This document shows, in pieces, positions 25,283-34,025 of a stretch of DNA of 64,000 nucleotides. The number at the start of each line of letters is the position of its first letter. Position 1 is the stretch's first letter. This DNA comes from Prolixibacteraceae bacterium JC049 (GTDB lineage: Bacteria > Bacteroidota > Bacteroidia > Bacteroidales > Prolixibacteraceae). The position numbers were made by a program, and so were the translations under genes. A model generated the notes under the pieces. The model was given only the letters and a program-made list of their open reading frames with translations, did not search any database and was not told the DNA's origin. The stretch spans positions 381 through 64,380 of the forward strand of contig SACZ01000001.1 of the NCBI GenBank assembly GCA_023369685.1, in the 5' to 3' direction.

Positions 25283-26209
25283 ATGAATGCTAAACTTCGG
25301 AATGGATTAAGTGCCATTGGGCTACTGGTACTTTTAATCGTTATTGGTCAATTATTTAATCGTGCAACTTCTCCTGTGGAGGTGAATCCTCCTAAAAAGT
25401 TGATGTATAAACCTATGAAAGTGCCTAAGCAACTCGATTTTGCAGGTGAAAAGGTGCCGTTGGAATACATCGATGTATACGAGAGTATGGATCGCGAAAT
25501 GCAGGTGAATGCATATTGGCATTCGCAAGCTTTATTTATACTGAAAAGAGCTGATCGTTATTTTAAAGTGATTGAACCTATTTTAAAAGCACAGGGAGTA
25601 CCCGAAGATTTTAAATACTTGGCTGTAGCAGAGAGCGGTTTAGTGGATCGTGCAAAATCTCCTGCCGGAGCAGTTGGTATTTGGCAGTTTATGCGGACAA
25701 CAGGCAGAGAGTATGGATTGCAAATTAATAGTGAAGTAGATGAACGCTACCATTTGGAGAAATCGACTAAAGCTGCTTGTAAATACCTAAAGAAGAATTA
25801 CGAAAAGTTTGGCTCATGGACCATGGTTGCTGCCACTTACAATGCAGGTCGCTCTCATATCCTTAAGCAAATAGCGCGACAAAAGGTAAATAACTATTAC
25901 GATTTGTTGTTGAATGAGGAGACTTCTCGTTATGTATTTCGAATTTTAGCATTGAAACAACTGTTGAATAACTCTGAAAAATTTGGATTTAAAGTTAACG
26001 ATAGCGATAAGTATCCATTTATTCCTACTACTAAAGTGGCAGTAAAAACGAAAGTTGCTAATTTTGCACAGTTTGCTTTAGATCATGGAATAAACTATAA
26101 GATTTTGAAGCAGTTTAACCCGTGGTTGAGACAAAATTATTTGACCAATAAAGCAGGAAAAACATATCATATAGCTATTCCTGAAAAGGGATATCGTATT
26201 AAAAAGTAG
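25283..26209 (+). CDS. Membrane-anchored lytic murein transglycosylase (SLT domain)
   Basis: From the ATG at 25283 the protein has 308 residues. An N-terminal helix (LSAIGLLVLLIVIGQLF) is followed by the SLT/MltD-type catalytic domain: DFKYLAVAESGL contains the catalytic Glu (AES), SPAGAVGIWQFMRTTGREYGL is the core motif, and WTMVAATYNAGRSHI the second conserved loop. The C-terminal 60 residues (FAQFALDHGINYKILKQFNPWL...YHIAIPEKGY) resemble a degenerate LysM. Lytic transglycosylases cleave peptidoglycan between MurNAc and GlcNAc to give anhydro ends. The frame is open to 25163, but the likely promoter lies after that codon. uvrA begins 15 bases after its stop, an unusual co-transcription. Confidence 0.92.
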   Translation: MNAKLRNGLSAIGLLVLLIVIGQLFNRATSPVEVNPPKKLMYKPMKVPKQLDFAGEKVPLEYIDVYESMDREMQVNAYWHSQALFILKRADRYFKVIEPILKAQGVPEDFKYLAVAESGLVDRAKSPAGAVGIWQFMRTTGREYGLQINSEVDERYHLEKSTKAACKYLKKNYEKFGSWTMVAATYNAGRSHILKQIARQKVNNYYDLLLNEETSRYVFRILALKQLLNNSEKFGFKVNDSDKYPFIPTTKVAVKTKVANFAQFALDHGINYKILKQFNPWLRQNYLTNKAGKTYHIAIPEKGYRIKK

Positions 26210-26224
26210 AAACGAGGAAGAGAT

Positions 26225-29050
26225 ATGAGTGCCGAAGAGGAGATAATCCGGGTGATGGGAGCCCGAGAACACAATCTGAAAAATATTAATTTGGATATAC
26301 CCCGAAACAAACTTACTGTGATTACAGGTATGAGTGGTTCGGGTAAATCGTCATTGGCTTTCGATACCATTTATGCCGAAGGTCAACGCCGATATATTGA
26401 AACATTTTCTGCATATGCTCGCTCGTTTTTGGGAAATATGGAGCGTCCCGATGTAGATGAAATTTCGGGTTTGAGTCCGGTGATTTCCATTGAGCAGAAG
26501 ACAACCAATAAAAACCCACGATCAACAGTTGGTACGGTAACCGAGATTTACGATTTTCTTCGTCTGTTGTATGCGCGTGCTGGAGAAGCCTACTCACACG
26601 AGACGGGCGAGAAGATGGTGAAATACTCCGATGAGAAAATATTGGAGTTAATTCGCGATCAGTTTGCTGGAAAGCGCATAGCCGTTTTGGCACCAGTTGT
26701 ACGTGGACGTAAAGGACACTACCGTGACTTGTTTGAACAGATTCGTCGTAAAGGGTTCCTTTATGCCCGTGTTGATGGGAAATTGGAAGAGATGATGCCT
26801 GGCTTTAAGGTCGATCGTTATAAGAACCATAACATTGAAATGGTAATCGACCGTTTGGTGGTAGACGATGCTTCTGATCAGCGCTTGAAAAGCTCGGTGG
26901 AGCAAGCAATGAAGCATGGCGAAGGAGTAACTATGATATTGGATCATGAAACGCAGGACGTTCGTTTTTATAGTCGTCAGCTGATGTGTCCCACTACCGG
27001 TATTTCATACAGCGAGCCAGCTCCACATTCATTCTCGTTTAACTCACCTCAAGGTGCTTGTAAACGATGCAATGGTTTAGGAGAGGTGGCTGAAATTGAT
27101 ATGGAGAAAATTATTCCCGATCCAAGTATAAGTATTGGGAAGGGGGGAATTGCTCCAATTGGTGCATACAAAAATTCATTGATATTTTGGCAGATTGAGG
27201 CTATTGCCGAGCGTTTCGAGTCAACACTGAAGACGCCGATTAAAGATATTCCAGAAGATGCTATGCAGATGATTCTGTATGGTACCAGCGAGCGAATTGC
27301 ATTGAAAAACTCTCCATTGGGAAGCTCTATGAATTATTTCATGAGCTATGAAGGAGTTATAAAATATATCGAAAATCAGAAAGAAGAAGCAACTGGAAAA
27401 AAGGCACAGAAATGGGCCAATCAGTTTGTGAAGCATCAAACTTGCCCCAAATGTAACGGAATGCGATTAAAAACCGAATCGTTGCATTTCATAATCGATG
27501 GCAAAAATATTGCTGAATTGGCAAAGATGGATTTAAGTCAGTTGAGTGAATGGTTTGATGGATTAGAACGAAGATTAACCGCTCGCCAAAAGAAGATTGG
27601 TACGGAGGTGGTCAAAGAAATTCGGGATAGAATTAGTTTCTTGTTGGACGTTGGTTTAGGTTACCTTTCATTGGATCGATCGGCACGAACACTTTCTGGG
27701 GGAGAGGCTCAGCGAATTCGTTTGGCCACTCAGATTGGTTCTCAACTGGTGAATGTACTTTACATTTTGGATGAGCCAAGTATTGGTTTGCATCACCGCG
27801 ACAATCTGAAGTTGATTCAATCGTTGGAGAGTTTACGCGATACCGGTAACTCGGTAATTGTGGTGGAGCACGATAAAGATATGATGCTTAGAGCCGATCA
27901 CTTGATTGACATGGGACCACATGCCGGACGCCACGGGGGAGAAGTGGTTGGAGCGGGAACACCGCAAACCATTTTGGATTCAGATTCGCTGACAGCAAAA
28001 TACCTGAAAGGGGAACAAAATATTGAAGTTCCGTCGCTTCGAAGAGATGGAAATGGAAAGAAAATAAGTCTGAAAGGTTGTACAGGGAATAACCTGAAAG
28101 CAGTGAATGTTGAAATTCCTCTGGGAAAATTAATCTGTGTAACCGGAGTTTCAGGTAGTGGAAAATCAACACTGATTAATGAAACTTTGCAGCCTATTTT
28201 AAGTCAGCATTTCTATAAATCGGTAAAAGATCCATTGGGATATAAAAAGGTAGAAGGTATCGATGAGGTGGATAAAGTAATTCAGGTGGATCAGACTCCA
28301 TTGGGAAGAACTCCACGATCGAATCCGGCTACTTATACCAATATCTTTTCCGATATCCGTTCACTGTTTGCTAAGTTACCCGAATCGCTAATTCGCGGTT
28401 ATAAACCCGGACGTTTCTCTTTTAATGTGAAAGGCGGACGTTGTGAGGCATGTCAGGGGGCAGGCATGAAACTGATAGAAATGAATTTCTTACCTGATGT
28501 GCATGTACATTGCGATGAGTGCAACGGAAAGCGTTACAACAGGGAAACACTGGAGGTTCGTTATAAGGGAAAATCCATTAGCGATGTGCTGGATATGACC
28601 ATCAATCAAGGGGTAGAATTCTTTGAACATATTCCATCGATTGCCACAAAACTGAAAACTTTACAGGAAGTAGGTTTGGGATATATCACATTAGGGCAAC
28701 CATCAACGACTTTGTCAGGAGGTGAATCGCAACGAGTGAAGTTGGCTTCGGAGTTGGCAAAACGCGATACTGGTAAAACACTTTATATTCTGGATGAACC
28801 CACAACAGGTTTGCACTTTGAGGATATCAGAGTATTACTGGAGGTGTTGAATAAACTGGTGGATAGAGGTAACACGGTAATTGTTATTGAACACAATATG
28901 GATGTGATTAAGGTGGCCGATTATATTATTGATATAGGACCTGAAGGTGGTCGCTTTGGAGGCGAGTTAGTTTGTGCCGGAACGCCAGAAGAGGTGATTC
29001 GTAATAAACGATCGTATACGGCAAAGTACCTGAAAGAAGAAATGAAGTAA
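26225..29050 (+). CDS. uvrA: Excinuclease ABC subunit A
   Basis: The 941-residue protein is the damage-sensing ATPase of nucleotide excision repair. It holds two ABC halves: Walker A GMSGSGKSSLAFD near residue 40 with signature TLSGGEAQRIRLA, and Walker A GVSGSGKSTLINE near 640 with TLSGGESQRVKLA. Two zinc modules are visible, one starting at CKRCNGLGEV in the first half and one at CEACQGAGMK...HCDECNGKRYN in the second. The signature helices ILDEPSIGLHHRD and ILDEPTTGLHFED complete the ATP sites. The length fits single-copy UvrA. It works with UvrB and UvrC, which are not in the window. A bidirectional terminator follows. Confidence 0.98.
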   Translation: MSAEEEIIRVMGAREHNLKNINLDIPRNKLTVITGMSGSGKSSLAFDTIYAEGQRRYIETFSAYARSFLGNMERPDVDEISGLSPVISIEQKTTNKNPRSTVGTVTEIYDFLRLLYARAGEAYSHETGEKMVKYSDEKILELIRDQFAGKRIAVLAPVVRGRKGHYRDLFEQIRRKGFLYARVDGKLEEMMPGFKVDRYKNHNIEMVIDRLVVDDASDQRLKSSVEQAMKHGEGVTMILDHETQDVRFYSRQLMCPTTGISYSEPAPHSFSFNSPQGACKRCNGLGEVAEIDMEKIIPDPSISIGKGGIAPIGAYKNSLIFWQIEAIAERFESTLKTPIKDIPEDAMQMILYGTSERIALKNSPLGSSMNYFMSYEGVIKYIENQKEEATGKKAQKWANQFVKHQTCPKCNGMRLKTESLHFIIDGKNIAELAKMDLSQLSEWFDGLERRLTARQKKIGTEVVKEIRDRISFLLDVGLGYLSLDRSARTLSGGEAQRIRLATQIGSQLVNVLYILDEPSIGLHHRDNLKLIQSLESLRDTGNSVIVVEHDKDMMLRADHLIDMGPHAGRHGGEVVGAGTPQTILDSDSLTAKYLKGEQNIEVPSLRRDGNGKKISLKGCTGNNLKAVNVEIPLGKLICVTGVSGSGKSTLINETLQPILSQHFYKSVKDPLGYKKVEGIDEVDKVIQVDQTPLGRTPRSNPATYTNIFSDIRSLFAKLPESLIRGYKPGRFSFNVKGGRCEACQGAGMKLIEMNFLPDVHVHCDECNGKRYNRETLEVRYKGKSISDVLDMTINQGVEFFEHIPSIATKLKTLQEVGLGYITLGQPSTTLSGGESQRVKLASELAKRDTGKTLYILDEPTTGLHFEDIRVLLEVLNKLVDRGNTVIVIEHNMDVIKVADYIIDIGPEGGRFGGELVCAGTPEEVIRNKRSYTAKYLKEEMK

Positions 29051-29184
29051 TAAGAAACAGAAGTTGGTAGGTGTTCAGATATTTGGAGTGTAGATAGCTT
29101 TTAATTTTTAAGAAGGCACATTTAAACTAATCCACTTTTGAACCTTTAGACTTCTCAATATAGAAGGGCTAGTGCCTAAAAAAG

Positions 29185-29218
29185 AAAAGAGGTTATTCAT
29201 TGCGAATAACCTCTTTTT
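29185..29218. terminator. Bidirectional intrinsic terminator after uvrA
   Basis: AAAAGAGGTTATTC (29185-29198) pairs with GAATAACCTCTTTT (29204-29217) around a 5-base loop. A- and T-runs flank the stem on both sides, serving uvrA and the convergent gene. Confidence 0.92.
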
Positions 29219-29225
29219 ATATGCT

Positions 29226-30401
29226 TTACATTGGAATCCAAATGGTAATTATCATGTAGAGATAATGGGCGATGACTCCGGCGACTAAGCCTCCGACAGT
29301 ATGCGAAATAAGTGCTTTGGATGTTAATTGACGATATCCAAGTGTGTCGAGCATAGCAGTGTGAGTACTTAGATAACCACTCCAACACATTCCCATTGCA
29401 GTAAAAACGGCAATTACGTTTCCATCAATGATATTCTGAGCGACAAACATCTTTACCAATGAAAGAGCAGCTCCAACAGCTCCCAGTGCGGTGATAGGGA
29501 AAGCTACCAACTCAGGATCTTTGAATCCGAAAAGAAACATGAAAACACCATCGATATAACCTGCCAGTTGAGGCAGTAAAGGAACTCCTTCATATGCTAG
29601 TCCTTGATAACCAATAGCGGCATCTTTAGGGCCGAATGTCATAATCATTACTAGAGTACTAATGACCAGTACGCCAGGAATAATGGCAAGTCCAAGTTCT
29701 ACACCAGATTTTCCTCCATCAAGAATGGAGTTCAAAAAGCGAAGGAAAGTACCACCTTCCGACTTAAATGAAACTTGCACTTCGGTTGAGTCTGGCATAT
29801 CACAAGCGTCGCCCATACAAGCATCTCCCATTTTGCGACGAACAAGGCGCTGCATCATTCGGGTAGAAACTACTGCTCCTATTACGGCACCTACCAAACC
29901 AATAATAGCTGGCTTAAAATAACCAAATCCCGACATGAATGTAATTACAATCAAGCCCATTCCAAAGGATGTTCCGAAGTTGGCTAACGAAACCAATTCA
30001 TACTTTTTGAAGTAACGACTGAAATTTTTGTCGTTGGCTAAACTGATGATGGCCGGATTGTCAGAGAAGAAGGTTAAAACTCCTGCTAAAGCTGAAACTC
30101 CGGGAAGATTAAAAAGTGGTCGCATAAGAGGCTTTAGTAAAAGCTCCAATAAACGAACAACGCCAAACTCAATCATTAGCTTACCAAGAGCTCCGGTCAG
30201 AACTGTAATCCCCATAATATAGAATACAGTGTTCATAAGCAGATCCCAGGCAGTGCGCATAATCGTGTTGAGCAGATTGGCTATTCCCATGTGACTACCT
30301 AAATAGCCAAAGAAACCCAAAAATAGAATAAGAAAAACCATTGCCTCGTATCGACGATTGACAACGAAATTCGAATTTTTGATTTTTCGGAAAGCGTTCA
30401 T
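29226..30401 (-). CDS. Nucleoside recognition (Gate) domain membrane protein
   Basis: The 391-residue protein has about ten membrane segments in two Gate domains. The first (about 30-190) includes MGIANLLNTIMRTAWDLLMN, then FSDNPAIISLANDKNFS. The second (about 225-390) includes FLNSILDGGKSGVELGLAIIPGVLVISTLVMIMTFG. The repeat of this fold is shared with SpmA/SpmB spore maturation proteins and nucleoside transporter gates, and the substrate is unknown. Two short Cys-containing stretches (GDACMGDACDMPD) between the halves are notable as a possible metal-binding loop. The gene is alone on the minus strand, with a 388-base divergent region to its left neighbour's promoter side. Confidence 0.85.
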   Translation of the reverse strand: MNAFRKIKNSNFVVNRRYEAMVFLILFLGFFGYLGSHMGIANLLNTIMRTAWDLLMNTVFYIMGITVLTGALGKLMIEFGVVRLLELLLKPLMRPLFNLPGVSALAGVLTFFSDNPAIISLANDKNFSRYFKKYELVSLANFGTSFGMGLIVITFMSGFGYFKPAIIGLVGAVIGAVVSTRMMQRLVRRKMGDACMGDACDMPDSTEVQVSFKSEGGTFLRFLNSILDGGKSGVELGLAIIPGVLVISTLVMIMTFGPKDAAIGYQGLAYEGVPLLPQLAGYIDGVFMFLFGFKDPELVAFPITALGAVGAALSLVKMFVAQNIIDGNVIAVFTAMGMCWSGYLSTHTAMLDTLGYRQLTSKALISHTVGGLVAGVIAHYLYMIITIWIPM

Positions 30402-30663
30402 ATGCTTTGAATTAGTCTATAGTTAAAAATCTGATGTTTCTGTCTGTCTTACAGGTGAATTGAATTTTCGTGTTCGTTCACCTTTTCAGCGCAAAAAAGT
30501 TAGAATATTAAAAAGCAAACAATGACAAAAAACATTGACATATTTCAAGGAGTGAAGGTAGTTGTCATGTATAGTTAGTTGGTGGTGTTTTAGGATGTTG
30601 GTTTTTAGTGTCTTATAGTGTTTTGTTGAGGTGGTGTTGGTATTTGGTGAAATGTAAGATGAG
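30402..30663. other. Divergent intergenic region with a G/T-rich run
   Basis: No ORF is supported here. Around 30576-30655 the plus strand is strongly enriched in G and T (TTGGTGGTGTTTTAGG, GTTGAGGTGGTGTTGG), unlike its surroundings. Upstream is a repeated AATGACA/ATTGACA motif near 30519-30540. The regulatory palindromes at 30664 and 30700 are listed separately. Confidence 0.5.
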
Positions 30664-30675
30664 TGATTTAAATCA
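30664..30675. promoter_or_regulatory. FNR/CRP-type palindrome, site 1
   Basis: TGATTTAAATCA is a perfect TGAT-N4-ATCA palindrome, the core of the FNR-family consensus TTGATnnnnATCAA. It lies about 115 bases upstream of the outer membrane protein start at 30790. Confidence 0.5.
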
Positions 30676-30699
30676 TGTTTGGAAAAGTGAAAATGGGTA

Positions 30700-30711
30700 T
30701 GATTTTTATCA
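30700..30711. promoter_or_regulatory. FNR/CRP-type palindrome, site 2
   Basis: TGATTTTTATCA again fits TGAT-N4-ATCA, with an extra A giving ATCAA on the right arm. Its centre is 36 bases from that of site 1. Confidence 0.5.
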
Positions 30712-30789
30712 ATGTCGAAATTCATATATAATTAAATAAAGGCGCTATATATTCGCGGCGAATTGCATCAACTAAAGGATTAAAGGAGT

Positions 30790-31530
30790 ATGAAAAGCTG
30801 TAGACAGATTGCATTGATGATTTTGTTGGTGACTATATGTGCCGGAAGCGTTATGGCAAATGGCAATGAGGCAAAATCAGAGGTGAAGAATCCATTGAAG
30901 GTGAGCGTGAAGTTTCTAAGCAAGCACCTCTGGCGTGGACGCCCTAGTGGAAACACTGGTAGTGTAGAGCCGGATATTACTTGGGAGATTAACAAAAACT
31001 GGTCGCTATCGATGTGGGGGGGCTACTGTTTCGATGGCAGCTATCAGGAGTTAGATTTATATGTGACCTACAAGTGGAAACAGTTTAGCTTTTCGCTTTT
31101 CGATTATTATAATCCACCTAGTGACAGCACTTTCTTTAGTAGTCAGATTACTACATTTGATAATGATAAAACCTTGCATCTGTTCGATTTGAAAGCAGGG
31201 TATCAGTTTAAAAGAATTCCTCTTTCTTTTACCGCATCGACATTAATTTATGGCGATGATAAAACAGCTGGAAGAAATCAACGCTTTTCGACCTACTTCG
31301 AGGCTGTTTACACTTACAAACGAAGTTGGGGAGAATTGAGTTTTTTAGCTGGTGGTACTCCTCATAAAAGTTTGTATGCTTCTAAAGCTAAGATTGTAAA
31401 CCTGGAAACATCGACAACGATACCCGTTAAAATAGCTAGAGAGCTGAAAACGAATATTTCAGGATCGATTATTTATAACCCAATTCGCAAAGAATCGTAT
31501 TTTAGAGCGGGCTTACAAGTTCAATTGTAA
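30790..31530 (+). CDS. Outer membrane protein of unknown function
   Basis: The 246-residue protein has a signal peptide (about 1-24, ending SVMANG). It continues with alternating amphipathic strands: VSVKFLSKHLWRGRPSGNTG, WSLSMWGGYCFDGSYQELDLYVTYKW, FSLFDYYNPPSDSTFF, LHLFDLKAGYQFKRIPLSFTAS, YFRAGLQVQL. The HLWRG start and SLxxWxGY strand resemble bacterial putative porins of the TorF/Gcw_chp type, which begin with YLWRG and end in a strand with a hydrophobic terminus. Function is unknown. An AAAGGAG sequence just before the ATG is an unusually clear Shine-Dalgarno for this phylum. Two FNR-like palindromes upstream suggest control by oxygen or redox, which is inference. Confidence 0.75.
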   Translation: MKSCRQIALMILLVTICAGSVMANGNEAKSEVKNPLKVSVKFLSKHLWRGRPSGNTGSVEPDITWEINKNWSLSMWGGYCFDGSYQELDLYVTYKWKQFSFSLFDYYNPPSDSTFFSSQITTFDNDKTLHLFDLKAGYQFKRIPLSFTASTLIYGDDKTAGRNQRFSTYFEAVYTYKRSWGELSFLAGGTPHKSLYASKAKIVNLETSTTIPVKIARELKTNISGSIIYNPIRKESYFRAGLQVQL

Positions 31531-31542
31531 TTATAATTAGCT

Positions 31543-31583
31543 AGCCAACTTAACATTTTTAAACGTTTAGGATTGGCTTTTTC
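31543..31583 (+). terminator. Intrinsic terminator after the outer membrane protein gene
   Basis: AGCCAA (31543-31548) pairs with TTGGCT (31573-31578), followed by a T-run. A weaker inner pairing is possible in the 24-base loop. Confidence 0.65.
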
Positions 31584-31628
31584 TCTGATCAGGATGTATA
31601 TTTATAGGGAACAATTAAGTTACACCCT

Positions 31629-33287
31629 ATGAGAAATATTGAAATCTTTTGCGAGAATATATCTAAATATAGAAGTTACCCTTTAGGTACTACCTTATCA
31701 GAAATAGCTAGTGATTTATCTATCAAGTTAGGTTATCCTGTTTATGGAGCACTGGTAAACAATAAAACGAAAGAGCTTTCATATGAAATTGTAAAACCGA
31801 AAAGTGTTCGGTTTATAGATTATACACATCCAGAAGGCGCACGTATGTACCTTCGTTCGCTGATTTTTACTTTATATCATGCCGTTTCTGAAGTATTTCC
31901 TGGGAAAAAATTGCGATTAGAACATGCCATTTCCAATGGATATTACTGTGAGATAGAAGGCTTAGATCGGGAAATGTCTGATGAAGATGTTTTTGCTTTG
32001 AAAGAAGAGATTTTGACCTTGGTGCGCGAAGATCTTCCTTTTGAGCGAAGAGGGATGGAGACTATTGTTGCGGTAAAAATGCTCAATGATATGGGATTGG
32101 ATCAGAAAGCCAATCTTTTTGAGGAAAAAGGAAATCTATACTCGTATGTTTATTATCTGAAAGATAAGGTGAATCATTTCTTTGGTCACTTGGTGCCCAA
32201 CACAGGACTGCTTAAGCTATTCGATATAGAGTTGTTGCACGATGGCTTTATTTTGAGATTACCTGATGTGGACAACCCAAAGCAATTGGCTCCTTTTGTT
32301 AATCAAGAACAGTTGTTTGCCGTTTTTCAGGAGCATAAAGATTGGGCCGAAATCCATAACATTTCTTTTGTGGCTCAGTTGAATAAGTGTACCGATAATG
32401 GCACTATCGGTGATGTGATTAAGATATCGGAAGCCCTGCAGGAACGCAAAATAGTTGAGATTGCTTCGAAAGTTTTTGATGAAAAGAAAAAGATTGTATT
32501 GATTGCCGGACCATCTTCTTCTGGAAAAACAACATTTAGTAAGCGTTTGGCTGTTCAGTTGGCTGTGAGTGGTTTAAAGCCTAAAATGCTTTCGTTGGAT
32601 GACTATTTTGTGGATCGGGAGAAAACACCACTGGATGAAAATGGAGAGTATGATTTTGAAGTACTAGAGGCAATTGATATCGAATATTTTAATCGGAATC
32701 TGTTGGATCTGTTAGGCGGTCGTAAGATTGAGTTACCACGTTTCGATTTTAAAACAGGGAAGCGCTTCTTTAATGGAGAATTCATGGAAATGGATGATGA
32801 TAGCATTCTAATTATTGAAGGTATTCATGGTTTGAACCCGGGATTGATACCACACATCAAAAAATCGAAAACTTTTAAAATATTTATTTCGGCTTTAACG
32901 CAAATTAATATTGATGAGCATAATTATATTCCAACGACCGATAACCGTTTGGTACGAAGAATTATTCGAGATAGTAAGTACCGGAATTATTCTGCTGCCG
33001 ATACAATTAAACGTTGGATGAGTGTTAGGCGAGGAGAGAATAAGAATATTTTTCCCTATCAGGAAAATGCCGACGAGATGTTCAATTCTGCTTTGATTTA
33101 TGAATTAGGAGTTTTGAAAAAATATATAGAACCCTTGTTAAAAACCATAAACGAAAACGAACAAGAATACACTGAAGCTGTACGTTTACTTAAATTCTTC
33201 TCTAATATTAAGCGAATTGATGACTATGAAATTCCTCCAACTTCGCTTATTCGAGAGTTTTTAGGTGGAAGTAGTTTTCAATATTAG
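31629..33287 (+). CDS. Nucleoside kinase with TGS and threonyl-tRNA-synthetase-like front end
   Basis: The 552-residue protein begins with a TGS-like domain (about 1-65: IFCENISKYRSYPLGTTLSEIASDLSIKLGYPV). A second-additional-domain-like region follows (about 70-215: HPEGARMYLRSLIFTLYHAV, YYCEIEGLDREMSDEDV), like the editing part of threonyl-tRNA synthetase. The kinase domain of phosphoribulokinase/uridine kinase type occupies about 285-500: IAGPSSSGKTTFSKRLA is the P-loop, LSLDDYFVDREKTPLDE the substrate loop, and IIEGIHGLNPGL the Walker B. It presumably phosphorylates uridine or a similar nucleoside. The fused layout is typical of a family annotated as nucleoside kinase in Bacteroidota and some Firmicutes. 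It is a single-gene unit. Confidence 0.92.
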   Translation: MRNIEIFCENISKYRSYPLGTTLSEIASDLSIKLGYPVYGALVNNKTKELSYEIVKPKSVRFIDYTHPEGARMYLRSLIFTLYHAVSEVFPGKKLRLEHAISNGYYCEIEGLDREMSDEDVFALKEEILTLVREDLPFERRGMETIVAVKMLNDMGLDQKANLFEEKGNLYSYVYYLKDKVNHFFGHLVPNTGLLKLFDIELLHDGFILRLPDVDNPKQLAPFVNQEQLFAVFQEHKDWAEIHNISFVAQLNKCTDNGTIGDVIKISEALQERKIVEIASKVFDEKKKIVLIAGPSSSGKTTFSKRLAVQLAVSGLKPKMLSLDDYFVDREKTPLDENGEYDFEVLEAIDIEYFNRNLLDLLGGRKIELPRFDFKTGKRFFNGEFMEMDDDSILIIEGIHGLNPGLIPHIKKSKTFKIFISALTQINIDEHNYIPTTDNRLVRRIIRDSKYRNYSAADTIKRWMSVRRGENKNIFPYQENADEMFNSALIYELGVLKKYIEPLLKTINENEQEYTEAVRLLKFFSNIKRIDDYEIPPTSLIREFLGGSSFQY

Positions 33288-33652
33288 CATTGGAATTATT
33301 TTGTTAATTAAAATATTTCGATTTTTTTTGCATAAAGTAATATCTGGTGCTGTTTATGCATTATAATGGCATGGATATTGCTTTAAAATTGACTGTGACT
33401 GTAATAAATATGCGCGTTTTAAAATCGCTTTGTGTGTTAAATGTTTCAAGTGATTTATAATGTATTGATTTAGGTTTGATGTTTATGTTAATGATTTGCC
33501 TGAAGAAATACTTTATGATTAATTCAAAATGTAAATGCAGTTTACCCTGACTGTCTACCGAAGAAATAATTGATCAAATTGTGCGTTTATTATTTATGAA
33601 GTGCGAAATGTAATATTGCACAGAGTTAGTGGTTGAATTAAAAAGTTTTATT
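33288..33652. other. AT-rich intergenic region with one inverted repeat
   Basis: No ORF of note lies in this 365-base stretch. An 8-bp inverted repeat TGCATAAA (33329-33336) / TTTATGCA (33353-33360) with a 16-base loop follows an eight-T run. It could mark the end of the nucleoside kinase transcript, but it lacks a T-tract after the stem. Confidence 0.45.
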
Positions 33653-33820
33653 ATGCTTAAAAAGAAGAAAACTGTTTTAGCTCACACTAATACAATACAG
33701 GGAAATTACCATGTGTTGCGGGTGTTGGTAGAGTATAACTTTTTAGGAAAAAAGGTATACTCTAAGAGGGTAGATGAAATTCACCAGGGATCTTTCCAGA
33801 AAGAACCTTGTTGTAGTTAA
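33653..33820 (+). CDS. Tiny basic ORF, possible small protein
   Basis: The ORF has 55 codons from the ATG at 33653. The protein is basic (MLKKKKTVLAH) and ends with EPCCS, with no membrane helix or signal peptide. I recognise no family. It lies in a 720-base gap between the nucleoside kinase and MATE genes. The next small ORF follows on the same strand after 34 bases. Coding is supported only by an unbroken frame and the absence of competing ORFs. Confidence 0.35.
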   Translation: MLKKKKTVLAHTNTIQGNYHVLRVLVEYNFLGKKVYSKRVDEIHQGSFQKEPCCS

Positions 33821-33854
33821 CTGTTATTTTATTGATTCTCCTAAAACTAAAACG

Positions 33855-34025
33855 ATGATCCAAAAAGTAAAAAAAGAAGCAGCTGCTTCAAAATTAGAGC
33901 CTCCTGCATGGGAGGTGATCAGGGTAAAAACAGAACACTCCTTTTATGACGAAGAGAGTAGTTTACAGACTATCTACAAGACCAATAAAGAGTGGTGCAA
34001 AGATCAGGTTTATAGTAGCCTGTAG
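33855..34025 (+). CDS. Tiny ORF, possible small protein
   Basis: The ORF has 56 codons from the ATG at 33855 (the frame is open to 33774, overlapping the previous small ORF). The product contains LEPPAWEVIRVKTEHSFYDEES, a shape loosely like the short Bacteroidales peptides with a PxxEVIxVExExxF core, but I cannot assign it. It overlaps the 3' end of the convergent MATE gene by 16 bases. Real expression is uncertain. Confidence 0.38.
   Translation: MIQKVKKEAAASKLEPPAWEVIRVKTEHSFYDEESSLQTIYKTNKEWCKDQVYSSL

Noticed and set aside
33329-33360. 8-bp inverted repeat read as a terminator of the nucleoside kinase
   Set aside because: No T-run follows the stem; the T8 run lies before it. It is only mentioned in the intergenic note.
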